Source of the DNA: Igneacidithiobacillus sp041146875
GTDB lineage: Bacteria; Pseudomonadota; Gammaproteobacteria; Acidithiobacillales; Acidithiobacillaceae
Assembly: GCF_041146875.1 (NCBI RefSeq)
Contig: NZ_JBFRXP010000007.1
Span: 62,001-126,000 of the forward strand
Reading direction: 5' to 3'
Length of the DNA: 64,000 nucleotides
Below, piece by piece: positions 43,704 to 52,420 of this stretch; the stretch's first letter is position 1; every line of letters starts with the position of its first letter. The notes beneath the pieces are model-generated. The model was given only the letters and a program-made list of their open reading frames with translations, did not search any database and was not told where the DNA came from. Made by a program: the position numbers and the translations under genes.

Positions 43704-44879
43704 ATGATCAATGACATCACCGCTTTTCAGGGCTTCATGCGCGCATGCAAGGCCCCCGGTCAGGCCTGCAGTAGTGCGAGTCTGCAGGCCGTTTTTTCCC
43801 TCCCAGGTGATAAGCTCAGCTGGCGCTTTCCCGAAGATGTGCTGGCATATTTTCAGCCCATTTATTCGGTGTATCAGGAACGCATCGTTGCCGTTGAGGC
43901 GCTGGCGCGTGTCCGCGCCAGTAGTGGAGAGGTATTGCAGCCAATGCAGTTTCTCCCTTTTCTTACCTTGGACCAACGGCGCGAGCTCAGTCGGCAGATG
44001 CTCGTTGCTGGTATTGCACTGCTGGAAACATTGGATGCTGAGGGGATTTCCCTCGACCTCTCCTTCAATGTGGATCCAGATTTCATGGAGGATCAGGATT
44101 GCGTGCCCTGCTTCCTGGGGGTGCTTGGCAGCACTACCGTCTCGCCGCAACGGATTACGCTGGAGCTCCTGGAAAGTGGCGACTTTTTGCAAGGTGATAT
44201 CGCTGTACTCCGTTTACAAGCCCTGCGCGATACGGGGGCACAAATTGCCCTGGATGATATTGGTAGCGCCTATTCTTCCCTCCTGCGCTTAAAAAATCTG
44301 CCCATTCAGAAAATAAAGCTGGATCAAGAGCTCGTTCGCGATCTGGATCGCGAGCCCAAAATCATGGCCTTTTTGCAAAGCATGAAGTTTCTTGCCGATG
44401 GATTGGGCGCCACTCTAATTGTCGAGGGCGTGGAGACACTGACGATCCTCGATGCGGTTGCTCAATTGCATCAAGACCTTGTGCAAGGGTATGCAATTTC
44501 CCGCCCGATGCCGAGCGACGCATTTCTTGTTTTTGTTCGCGACTACGTGTGTCCTTTGGTAGGCTCCAAACCTGGCTCCCTATTGGGAGCCTACGCCGCC
44601 CACGTACTTCGTCGTCCGCTGATGCACAGCCTGCAACATGATCACGATACTGTAGCCCTGACCAAATTTCTGGAAAACTGCCCCCTACTGGAATACCTCC
44701 GCAATCACCCGAGCCCGGTGAGTGCACCAGTCCTGGACGCCTATGCAGCATTATTGCGTGGCGCCCGTGATCTTCCACACGTACCGCTGCATCAGCAGAT
44801 CACCGAAGCGGAACTGCAACTGCAGGCCATACTCTACGACGCCATCCGTGCAGCGCGGCATGATGTGCTTGGGGGCTGA
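43704..44879 (+). CDS. EAL-domain cyclic-di-GMP phosphodiesterase
   Basis: 391 residues from the ATG at 43704 (413 from the ATG at 43638, which sits at the putative transcription start). A single EAL domain carries the expected metal and substrate residues: VEALARV (EAL 65-67), LSFNVDP, TLELLES, ALDDIGSAYSS, IKLDQELV, LIVEGVET and QGYAISRP. It is therefore probably active, cutting c-di-GMP to pGpG. After the EAL domain comes a helical C-terminal tail starting LLGAYAAHVL that resembles the tails of the next two proteins. No membrane segment or other sensor is seen. First of three consecutive c-di-GMP genes. Confidence 0.9.
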   Translation: MINDITAFQGFMRACKAPGQACSSASLQAVFSLPGDKLSWRFPEDVLAYFQPIYSVYQERIVAVEALARVRASSGEVLQPMQFLPFLTLDQRRELSRQMLVAGIALLETLDAEGISLDLSFNVDPDFMEDQDCVPCFLGVLGSTTVSPQRITLELLESGDFLQGDIAVLRLQALRDTGAQIALDDIGSAYSSLLRLKNLPIQKIKLDQELVRDLDREPKIMAFLQSMKFLADGLGATLIVEGVETLTILDAVAQLHQDLVQGYAISRPMPSDAFLVFVRDYVCPLVGSKPGSLLGAYAAHVLRRPLMHSLQHDHDTVALTKFLENCPLLEYLRNHPSPVSAPVLDAYAALLRGARDLPHVPLHQQITEAELQLQAILYDAIRAARHDVLGG

Positions 44880-44912
44880 TTCCGTTTCCTGCGGCTTGCG
44901 GGGATCTCGGCC

Positions 44913-47900
44913 TTGAAAAAGGATTTCGACCCAGCACTTCTCACAGAAATTCGCTTGCCAGTTTGGGAGAATGCGAAGCCCATCGGACGACTTTGGTGGG
45001 TAAATATCTGGCTGTTTCTCGCTACGGTGCTCGCGAGCGTGCTGGGGGGCTTACTTTTTCGGGACGTGCTGCCGAGTCAATATTGGCCTATTTGGCCAGC
45101 GGAGGGAGTGGCGGCCTATGGCATCCTCGCTTGGGGGCCGCGGGTAATTCCGGGGCTGCTGCTCGCGCGCATTTTCGTGAGCTTGGTCTTTCTTCACTTT
45201 CCCGTACCCATTGCCTTATGGGCAGACCTGGGAAGTATTTTTGCACCCTGGTTAGGACGGCGACTCCTCTATCAAATGACCCCCGATTGGAGGGGTTTCG
45301 GCAGTGTTCGTCATACCCTGAGTTTTCTTTTGCTGTTTTGTCTGATCCCGGCTTTTATTAATGCCGCCTGGCTGATTGCTGGCACTAAGCTCCTGACACA
45401 GGTGGCCGGCCCGTCCATGCAGAATCTGTTTTTCTATTGGACCCTCGCGCAATTCGCCTCTTTCCTGAATATCGGCGTATTATTGCTCGTCTTGCTGCAT
45501 GGGCATAACCAAGCGCCATTACGCTTGCCGCGCAGTTTTCTGCCCTTTGCTCTGCTGATGCTGGCCATCGTTGTTGCCCTCTTCTTCCAACATTTTTCTG
45601 CGGGCAGTTTGGCGGAGGCGAGTGTCGTTCTCTTGGTCTTGCCATTTATCTGGATGTTGTCCAAATATCCGGTGCAGCTGGTGTATCCGCTGGCTGCCCT
45701 GAGTTTCCTTCTTGCCCTGTTGGGAACCAGTCATGGATTTGGCCCTTACGAACACGATGAGTTGATGCTGCCGGAAACCCTGGCCCTGATTATTGGCATG
45801 GTTTTAGAGGTGATGGGCCTGCTTGCCGGGGCCATGATGGCAGAGCGCAGCTCTGCCAGTGTGGCGCTGGAACGATTGAATCAGGATCTGGAACAGCGGG
45901 TTTTCGCACATTCCCAGGATTTACGGCAGCGCAATCGCGAGCTACGTATCCGCGATGCGTTCCTACAATCGGTTACCGAGATTAACCGACTTTTTTCCGC
46001 ACCGGCACAACAAGACTTGCCTCGTATTCTCGAGCAATTCTGCAGCATCTTGGTTTCGCGCATGCAGCTCGCTGCCGTATGGATTGGGCAGGTGAAGGAG
46101 GAGGAAAACCGCATTCATCTGGCGGCAGCGGCCGGTCCACTCACCTCCCCACTGGCCCGCGTGCAACTGCATTGTTACGCCCGCGAGGGCCAGCCGCAGT
46201 CTCCCGCCGGCCGCGCGATCGAAACCCAGCGCACCATGCTTTTCTCGGCTGATGATCCACTCTTTGCACCGTGGTATGCCCTGATTCAGCAATATCGCAT
46301 GGGAGGCAGCATCTACGCACCGTTCTCTTGGCCGGATGGAAGTCCCGGAGTATTGGCCCTTTACCGCTATGCGGATGCAGCGTTTCCGGCGGAAATAAAC
46401 GATTTGTTGGAACGCCTGAGCGCGGACCTGGCGGCCTTTTTACGTCAGCGTCAGGTAGCGCGTGAGCTGGAAGACATCCGAACGCTTCAGAAGACCATGT
46501 TAGTAAGTGGTGATATTACCTTGCGCGCTCGGGAAGCGCCCAAGATGCTCCAGGCCATTTGCGACGAGTTGATTCGAAGTAAACTCTTCAATGCCGCGTT
46601 TATTGTCCGTCCAGATGCCTCGGGAGTGTTCCAGGCGCTTGCCCTGGCCGGGCATAATGTGGACTGGATCATGCGCCGGCGTTGGACCATTCACCCGGAC
46701 GACGTACCTGATGGGCAGTCGCTCACCTCTCGTGCCTGGCGGGAGGGTAGTCACCTGGTTGTTCAGGACTATTTGGAAGCGCTGGGTAGCGACGCTGCCT
46801 GGTTTGCTGATGCCCGGGACAACTGCTGGCACTCCGTTGCGACATTACCTGTTTATCACTTCGAAGAACGTTGGGCGATGTTGAATGTCATCAGCGATCG
46901 AGCCCATCTGTTCAACGAGGAGATCATAGAAGTGCTGCGCCGTGTGGCGTTGTTGCTTGGCCATGGTTTGGATGAAATTCATCTGAAAGAACAGTTGTCG
47001 GAGGAACGGCAGCGGCAAAGCCACCTGGCTCGCCATGACGCCCTTACCGGACTAGCGAATCGCCGGGGGCTGACGGAGTTTCTCCAGCCGACGATGACCC
47101 GCGCACGCCGCAATGACAGTTTACTCGCGCTAGCCGTCCTTGATCTGGATGATTTCAAACCGGTGAACGATCAATATGGCCATGCGGCAGGGGATCTCTT
47201 GCTGCAAGAGGTAGCGAATCGCCTGCGCCTATCCCTGCGTCAGAGTGATCACTTGGCGCGCCTGGGCGGAGATGAATTTGTTCTTGTCTGGGACAACTTA
47301 CAGAGCCGGGAACAAATCCATTCCATACTCGAGAAGATTGGCGATACCCTGGCCCAGCCATATTTTCTGTCCGACTTGCCGATGATCCGCATTCACTTGA
47401 GCGCAGGCATTACGTTTTATCCGCAGCCAGACGTGACTCCTGGAGATGCCGATTTACTTTTGCGCCAGGCCGACCACGCTCTCTACGAAGCCAAGGAAAA
47501 CAAAGGTATACGTAATTCTTTCTGGTCATTTTTTGCGGATGAGGCGGCCAGCGAGCGACAGCGAATCCAAGCACTATTGCGTAGTGGACAGATGCTTTTG
47601 CAGTATCAACCCATTCTTGATCAGCTTCATGATCGCATTGTTGGCGTGGAGGCGTTGGCCCGTCTCGCTGGTGGCGAGAGAGCGATATCGCCGGGGGATT
47701 TTCTTCCCTTCCTCTCCCCGGAGGACCAGTGGGTTCTCACCGGTTTGGTTCTTGCTCAGGTCAGCGAGGACTGGCAATCCTGGGAAAAACAGGGGGTCAA
47801 ACTGTGGGTAGCGTTGAACATCCCCCCCAGTTTCCTGGCGAGTAACAGTAGTCTCGAAAGGCTTCAGCAGCTGCTTAGGAGCTGCACGGTCCCCGCCGAG

Positions 47901-48674
47901 CAGTTGATATTGGAAATTCTTGAGAGTGATGAATTGCTGTCACTTGATCTGAGTGCGCAGTCGATCCGCAAACTACAGGCTCTTGGGTATCGTGTTGGCC
48001 TCGATGACGTGGGAACGGGGTACGCGTCCCTTCTCTATTTGAAGGAGCTGCCCGTCGATGAGATCAAAATCGACCAGGCCTTCGTGTTGCACCTTGGTGA
48101 ACATCCGAATGATTTGCACTTTCTGCGCGCCTTGCTCGATCTCGGGCAATCACAAGGACTGCAGGTCATTGTCGAAGGGGTGGAAAACCAAGCCATTCAC
48201 AACGTCTTGCGCTTGATGCAGGTGCCGCTGCTGCAAGGCTATGCTATTGCCCGCCCGATGTTTGCGGAGGCAGTGCCCGGTTGGTTGGACGGGCGATCGC
48301 GAGTGCAACAACGTAGTGACACCACGGGCTATGATTTACTCCAGCTCTATGCCGAGGTCGTCGATTATCAAAAAACCATATTTGCCCTGGTTAGCCTGAA
48401 TCCCGATTGGTTTTTGCGCTTGGCGCCCTGGTCCGAGGAACAATGTCCCATTCACCGTCGTTTAAGCGGGTTTGATGTTGTTGGACTGGAAGAGGTTGTG
48501 CGTGCCCACGAGGAATATCATCAGCAACTCGAGCGAATCACGACGGCGCTGGAGCTGGGGCTGAGTGGCGAGATCCTCGCTTTGCAGCGCGCAGGGGAAC
48601 GCGTATTGAGCAGCATTGACGGAATCATCCAGCGTCCGCACCTGCTGCAACCCGTTCGTCGTGCTCGGGCCTAG
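44913..48674 (+). CDS. MASE1-GAF-GAF-GGDEF-EAL cyclic-di-GMP enzyme
   Basis: 1253 residues from a TTG at 44913, 33 bases after the EAL gene. Domains: MASE1 membrane sensor (about 25-310, eight or so helices with SQYWPIWPAEGVAAYGILAWG), a short coiled coil, two GAF-like segments (about 355-510 and 520-690), GGDEF (785-789, canonical, with inhibitory I-site RQSD at 776-779), and EAL (913-915 with NIPPSF, ILEILESD, LDDVGTGYAS, IKIDQAF, IVEGVEN). Both enzymatic halves look intact. The C-terminal tail has C and H residues (EEQCPIHRRL, then RAHEEYHQQL) that resemble zinc-binding CZB-type ligands. Inferred as a bifunctional, signal-gated regulator. Confidence 0.92.
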   Translation: MKKDFDPALLTEIRLPVWENAKPIGRLWWVNIWLFLATVLASVLGGLLFRDVLPSQYWPIWPAEGVAAYGILAWGPRVIPGLLLARIFVSLVFLHFPVPIALWADLGSIFAPWLGRRLLYQMTPDWRGFGSVRHTLSFLLLFCLIPAFINAAWLIAGTKLLTQVAGPSMQNLFFYWTLAQFASFLNIGVLLLVLLHGHNQAPLRLPRSFLPFALLMLAIVVALFFQHFSAGSLAEASVVLLVLPFIWMLSKYPVQLVYPLAALSFLLALLGTSHGFGPYEHDELMLPETLALIIGMVLEVMGLLAGAMMAERSSASVALERLNQDLEQRVFAHSQDLRQRNRELRIRDAFLQSVTEINRLFSAPAQQDLPRILEQFCSILVSRMQLAAVWIGQVKEEENRIHLAAAAGPLTSPLARVQLHCYAREGQPQSPAGRAIETQRTMLFSADDPLFAPWYALIQQYRMGGSIYAPFSWPDGSPGVLALYRYADAAFPAEINDLLERLSADLAAFLRQRQVARELEDIRTLQKTMLVSGDITLRAREAPKMLQAICDELIRSKLFNAAFIVRPDASGVFQALALAGHNVDWIMRRRWTIHPDDVPDGQSLTSRAWREGSHLVVQDYLEALGSDAAWFADARDNCWHSVATLPVYHFEERWAMLNVISDRAHLFNEEIIEVLRRVALLLGHGLDEIHLKEQLSEERQRQSHLARHDALTGLANRRGLTEFLQPTMTRARRNDSLLALAVLDLDDFKPVNDQYGHAAGDLLLQEVANRLRLSLRQSDHLARLGGDEFVLVWDNLQSREQIHSILEKIGDTLAQPYFLSDLPMIRIHLSAGITFYPQPDVTPGDADLLLRQADHALYEAKENKGIRNSFWSFFADEAASERQRIQALLRSGQMLLQYQPILDQLHDRIVGVEALARLAGGERAISPGDFLPFLSPEDQWVLTGLVLAQVSEDWQSWEKQGVKLWVALNIPPSFLASNSSLERLQQLLRSCTVPAEQLILEILESDELLSLDLSAQSIRKLQALGYRVGLDDVGTGYASLLYLKELPVDEIKIDQAFVLHLGEHPNDLHFLRALLDLGQSQGLQVIVEGVENQAIHNVLRLMQVPLLQGYAIARPMFAEAVPGWLDGRSRVQQRSDTTGYDLLQLYAEVVDYQKTIFALVSLNPDWFLRLAPWSEEQCPIHRRLSGFDVVGLEEVVRAHEEYHQQLERITTALELGLSGEILALQRAGERVLSSIDGIIQRPHLLQPVRRARA

Positions 48675-48685
48675 CATTCGCTGCC

Positions 48686-51600
48686 ATGTCACAACAGACT
48701 TTGCAATGGTTTGAACGACAGCGCGGCCGACTGCACTGGGCTATCGGTTTGTTTTTTGTGGGTATTGCTGCGGTTTTTTTCTTGTTTTCTGTTTGGCAGG
48801 CGCATACGGAAATCCAGCGCCAACATGGAAACCGCATCAACCTTAACACGCACCAGTTGAATAGCCTCGCACGGCAAATTCGCCAGCGACTGGATGGAAA
48901 TTTCCACGACCTTCTGTTTTTGCGTCAGATCCTTCATTTTCGTTTGGGACAGGCACCGTTTCCCGACCAAGCGAGTCGCGCTGCTCTGGAAAGTTTTCAG
49001 AATCATCATCAAGGCTCTCTCGCGATCAATATCCAGAATGCCGATGGCAGCACTATCGTCTGGTCTACTAATAGCAAGCAGAGTTCGAAAACTATTATAC
49101 CCAATTCTGCTTTTGTTACCGCCAGTAACCGGCGTGATTGGCTCGTAACCAACCCGATCTACGCCGCGCGCTACGAGAATTGGATCATTCCCATGCGCTT
49201 ACCCCTCTACGATGCGCATGGGAAAGTCGTCGGTTTTCTCGGGCGACCTACGGCACTTCCGCAATTGAGCCGCTTTGTGCCACGAGCGGGGGTGTATATT
49301 TTTCTCGACCACGCCGGTCACCCTCTTGCCGAACTCGATGATCACGGGCAGTGGGGTCCACCAGATCTCCAAGCGTCATCGGTAATGGAGCATGTACGGG
49401 TAACGATTCCTGGTTATCCCTGGGATTTGGAGATGCGTTGGCAGCCAGCAAGTTGGCTCGATGCCCTTCCTCTGAGCGCCTGGCTGCAGATCAGCTTACC
49501 CTTTCTCGCGTTGGTATTATTGTTGTGGCTTTTATTTCGTGTGTCGATAAATACGGTCGATTTGCTACTGGGGTTACGGCAATTCCAGGCTGCCGCACTC
49601 GCCATTCACCATCGCTTGTTGCGGGTCAACAGCAGTTTTGCTCTCTACCCTGCGCTATGCGATGCGGTTATTCAGGAGAGTAATATTCATAGCTGTTTTC
49701 TCTTGCAACGTGGCGATGAGGAGTCTGCCATAACCTTGCTTGCTGCCGCGAGTAACTGTGCGGAATTCGCCGCCTTACGCGAGCTCCCGCCACCCGCCGG
49801 AACTGATGAAGGTGCACCTCGGACCCTGGTTATGGAAGCGCTGCATCGGGGTAGTGTGCAACGTAGTGACCGGATACAGGATTGCGTGATGATTGCACCG
49901 CTGAGGGCTGCCTTGGCCAGGGAAAATCTCTGTTGCGCCATTGCCCAGCCCATATTTCTTGCTGGTCGAGCGGAAGCCTGGGGGGTCTTGCTCTGCTTGC
50001 AACAAGCCCGGAGCCAGGCGAGCGATACCATCGAAAAATTCTTGCTACAGATTGCGGAAAATTTTGGCCTGGTCCTGAGTCTGTGGCAGCGCCGGGATGC
50101 GCTGAACCAAGCCCAAGGAATGCTGGATCTCTTGGCAGAGTTTGATCCTCTTACGGGCGCGGCCAACCGCTCGCGACTAGAAAAAGCCTTTTCGGATTTC
50201 CATTTGCGCATCGGGGAAGGCGGTGCTTCGGCCGCACTGGCCGTAGTCGATATTGATGACTTCCACCGCGTCAATGAGCGTCTCCAGCGTGAGGCAGGTG
50301 ACCAATTGCTGTTCTTGATGCGGGAGCGGTTAGAGAGTGCTTTAGAGCCCGGTGATCTGGTGGCTCGTCTAGGTGGAGACGAGTTCATTCTGCTGGTTTC
50401 CTTTCCGGGCGATGCCCAAAGTCTGCGCCGCAAACTTGATGACGTGGAAGCCGCTCTCGGGATCGACTTTGCGTTACCTGCAGACGCTAGCCTGCATTTG
50501 GAGGCGAGTATTGGCGTGGCGACGCTTACCGGAAGCGGCGAACTCTTTCTCGATAGTCTCCTGCGCCAGGCGCAACAGGCGCTGAGCTTGGCGAAGGCGC
50601 ACAAAGCTGACCGCTTGCACAGTTGGGCGATTGCGGGAGAGGAGTTGGAAACCAAACCACGTACCCTCGCCCAACGCCTGCTGGCAGAAAATGCCTTGGA
50701 AGTCTGGTATCAGCCAATTGTCGATGGTTTGGATGGCCGGGTTCTTGGAGTAGAGGCCTTGGCCCGTCTTCGCGATGAGGATGGTCGCATCATCTCTCCA
50801 GCAGAATTCCTTCCGTATCTCAAATTAGAAGAAATTCAAAATCTGAGCTGGCAACTGCTGGCGCGTGCCCTGGAGGACATCAGTGCGCTGGAGCAGGACG
50901 GCTGGCCCTTGTGGTTCTCTTTCAATGTTCCGGCTGAGTCCTTTACCCGGTTCTGCTTGCCTTGTCTGCGGGGGGTTCTTGCCGGGAGCCCCGTGTCGCC
51001 GGAACGCATCACCATGGAGATCCTCGAGGGTAGCGATTTTCTTGATCAGCCGAGCGCCGCAGAGGTGATGCGCGAAATTCGTGCCATGGGTATCCATCTT
51101 GCGCTCGATGACGTGGGTACCGCGTATGCTTCACTACAACGCCTGCGTGATCTGCCCATTGACAAGATCAAGATTGATCAACATTTTGTCCGTGCCTTGC
51201 CGGAGCATCCCGAAGATTTGCACTTTATCCGGATTCTGCAGGATCTGGCCGAAGAAATTGGCTTGGGCTTGGTGGTGGAAGGTGTAGAAAGTGCTGAAAT
51301 TCTCGACGTTCTCCTCACCCTTGGGATCCCTCAATTGCAGGGCTACGCCGTAAGTAGACCGGTGCCTTTGAAAGGTCTGCGCCGTTTCCTCGAGCTGCCT
51401 CTGCGCTTGGATGGTCCAAGACCGGCAACGCTGCTTGGCTTATATGCGGGTATCCTTAGCATCCATGCGGTGATCAAGAAAACATTGCAACCCATCGGGC
51501 GGCAGCTGTTCATCCTGGAGAGCGCCCTGCGTCGTGATGGCCCCTACGATCATGCCTTGTCTCGTTTAGGCTACACACCAGGCCACCCCTTGCACCTCGC

Positions 51601-51772
51601 TTACCGTCGTTACCAGTCGATGCTGTCCCGCGCCCTGGCGGGAGCTGTGGAATCCGCCCGTAATCGTTATTGGCAGGATGTTGAGGTGGCGCTGCGTGAT
51701 CTCCAAAAGCAAATCCTTGCCGAGCGCCAGCGGGAGATTTCAGGCAATGAAGAAGGGCGTGAGCGCCAATGA
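48686..51772 (+). CDS. periplasmic sensor-GAF-GGDEF-EAL cyclic-di-GMP enzyme
   Basis: 1028 residues. One helix (about 18-37), a periplasmic domain of about 230 residues (Cache-like, with VWSTNS and NPIYAARYENWIIPMRLPLY), a second helix (about 267-290), a GAF-like segment (about 305-470), GGDEF (563-567) and EAL (690-692). The GGDEF motif is intact, but the I-site Arg is replaced (EPGD in place of RxxD), so product inhibition is probably lost. The EAL side has SFNVPAES, TMEILEG, LALDDVGTAYAS, IKIDQHF and VVEGVES. The tail starting LLGLYAGILS is similar to those of its two neighbours. It starts 11 bases after the preceding gene. Confidence 0.92.
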   Translation: MSQQTLQWFERQRGRLHWAIGLFFVGIAAVFFLFSVWQAHTEIQRQHGNRINLNTHQLNSLARQIRQRLDGNFHDLLFLRQILHFRLGQAPFPDQASRAALESFQNHHQGSLAINIQNADGSTIVWSTNSKQSSKTIIPNSAFVTASNRRDWLVTNPIYAARYENWIIPMRLPLYDAHGKVVGFLGRPTALPQLSRFVPRAGVYIFLDHAGHPLAELDDHGQWGPPDLQASSVMEHVRVTIPGYPWDLEMRWQPASWLDALPLSAWLQISLPFLALVLLLWLLFRVSINTVDLLLGLRQFQAAALAIHHRLLRVNSSFALYPALCDAVIQESNIHSCFLLQRGDEESAITLLAAASNCAEFAALRELPPPAGTDEGAPRTLVMEALHRGSVQRSDRIQDCVMIAPLRAALARENLCCAIAQPIFLAGRAEAWGVLLCLQQARSQASDTIEKFLLQIAENFGLVLSLWQRRDALNQAQGMLDLLAEFDPLTGAANRSRLEKAFSDFHLRIGEGGASAALAVVDIDDFHRVNERLQREAGDQLLFLMRERLESALEPGDLVARLGGDEFILLVSFPGDAQSLRRKLDDVEAALGIDFALPADASLHLEASIGVATLTGSGELFLDSLLRQAQQALSLAKAHKADRLHSWAIAGEELETKPRTLAQRLLAENALEVWYQPIVDGLDGRVLGVEALARLRDEDGRIISPAEFLPYLKLEEIQNLSWQLLARALEDISALEQDGWPLWFSFNVPAESFTRFCLPCLRGVLAGSPVSPERITMEILEGSDFLDQPSAAEVMREIRAMGIHLALDDVGTAYASLQRLRDLPIDKIKIDQHFVRALPEHPEDLHFIRILQDLAEEIGLGLVVEGVESAEILDVLLTLGIPQLQGYAVSRPVPLKGLRRFLELPLRLDGPRPATLLGLYAGILSIHAVIKKTLQPIGRQLFILESALRRDGPYDHALSRLGYTPGHPLHLAYRRYQSMLSRALAGAVESARNRYWQDVEVALRDLQKQILAERQREISGNEEGRERQ

Positions 51773-51789
51773 AGGGTGTAGACTTTTGG

Positions 51790-51804
51790 CGACAGGTACT
51801 GTCG
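51790..51804. repeat. CGACAG-GTA-CTGTCG dyad upstream of a sigma-54 promoter
   Basis: A perfect 6+6 inverted repeat (CGACAG 51790-51795, CTGTCG 51799-51804) between the last c-di-GMP gene and the sigma-54 promoter. It is about 70-84 bases upstream of the predicted start of transcription, a usual distance for an enhancer-binding-protein site. Could also be a hairpin after the 51772 stop; no T-run follows. Confidence 0.5.
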
Positions 51805-51846
51805 GAAATAAGAGCGTACTTCATTGATATTGCAATACCTTGGTAA

Positions 51847-51863
51847 TTGGCACACAGTTTGCT
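51847..51863 (+). promoter_or_regulatory. sigma-54 (RpoN) promoter
   Basis: TTGGCAC (51847-51853) followed by five bases and TTGCT (51859-51863) reproduces the -24/-12 consensus TGGCAC-N5-TTGCW exactly. The predicted start of transcription is near 51874, about 32 bases before the start codon of the next gene at 51906. The window encodes a sigma-54-dependent activator (pilR, 13448), but which activator works here is unknown. Confidence 0.8.
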
Positions 51864-51905
51864 TGTATGGCATCTTCGATGCAATACGGAAGCGGAGGGC
51901 TCGAG

Positions 51906-52250
51906 ATGAATTTCCCTGGCAGAATTGCGCTTGGCACAGTAATTGGTGGTGCTCTAAGCCTTTCATTACTTGGCTATAGTATGTCAGTAAGGGCTGACGA
52001 CTTAAATCTTGGCGTTGCCGTCCCTGGATTGAGTCTATTCCTGGGTAATACGCCCCGTTACTATGTTGCCCCACCGGTAGTCTATGTGCCACGCCGCCGA
52101 GTCTATTACATTCCTCCGCCACCCCCGCGCGTTGTCTACTACCAGCCAGCTCCGCGCTGGCATCCTGGCCCACCGCCCTGGGCTGGGCGCTGGCATCATG
52201 GGCGGGATCGCGACTGGGATGATGGCTGGCACCGGGATTGGCATCACTGA
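51906..52250 (+). CDS. small exported Pro/Tyr/His/Arg-rich protein
   Basis: 114 residues from the ATG at 51906 (GGAGGG upstream). Residues 1-30 are a signal peptide (IALGTVIGGALSLSLLGYSMSVRA), giving a mature chain of about 80 residues that is a low-complexity PPPP/VVYY/RRRVYY stretch ending in HGRDRDWDDGWHRDWHH. The mature part has no recognised domain, and the Trp/His/Asp-rich C-terminus might bind metal or polymer. It is transcribed from a sigma-54 promoter and follows the c-di-GMP block, so a biofilm or surface role is a reasonable guess only. Translation stops 170 bases before pdhA. Confidence 0.8.
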   Translation: MNFPGRIALGTVIGGALSLSLLGYSMSVRADDLNLGVAVPGLSLFLGNTPRYYVAPPVVYVPRRRVYYIPPPPPRVVYYQPAPRWHPGPPPWAGRWHHGRDRDWDDGWHRDWHH

Positions 52251-52337
52251 GAATCTGCAGGAGGCAAAGGAAGACATTGAGCGTGAGCGCTGCCTTACCG
52301 CGTATCAAGCACAGTCTGAAGGGTAACTAGGAGCCGC

Positions 52338-52351
52338 AGCGCCTAGGCGCT
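52338..52351. repeat. 14-base perfect palindrome upstream of pdhA
   Basis: AGCGCCTAGGCGCT at 52338-52351 reads the same on both strands and lies just upstream of a TTGACG (52356-52361) that could be a weak -35 for pdhA. The palindrome has no loop, so it is better placed as a regulator site than a terminator. The -10 partner is poor, so the promoter is not called. Confidence 0.6.
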
Positions 52352-52420
52352 TTGCTTGACGTTGATCAGAACCCTTTGCGATCATGTTGGAAATCATTCC
52401 ACCAAGGATCCAGGGGGATT

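Noticed and set aside
43398..44192. 264-codon minus-strand ORF across argC and the EAL gene
   Set aside because: Antisense to two genes with intact motifs, and spans their boundary; no ribosome site or recognisable protein.
52356..52384. Sigma-70 promoter for pdhA
   Set aside because: TTGACG is good but every -10 with 16-19 spacing is poor (for example CGATCA).
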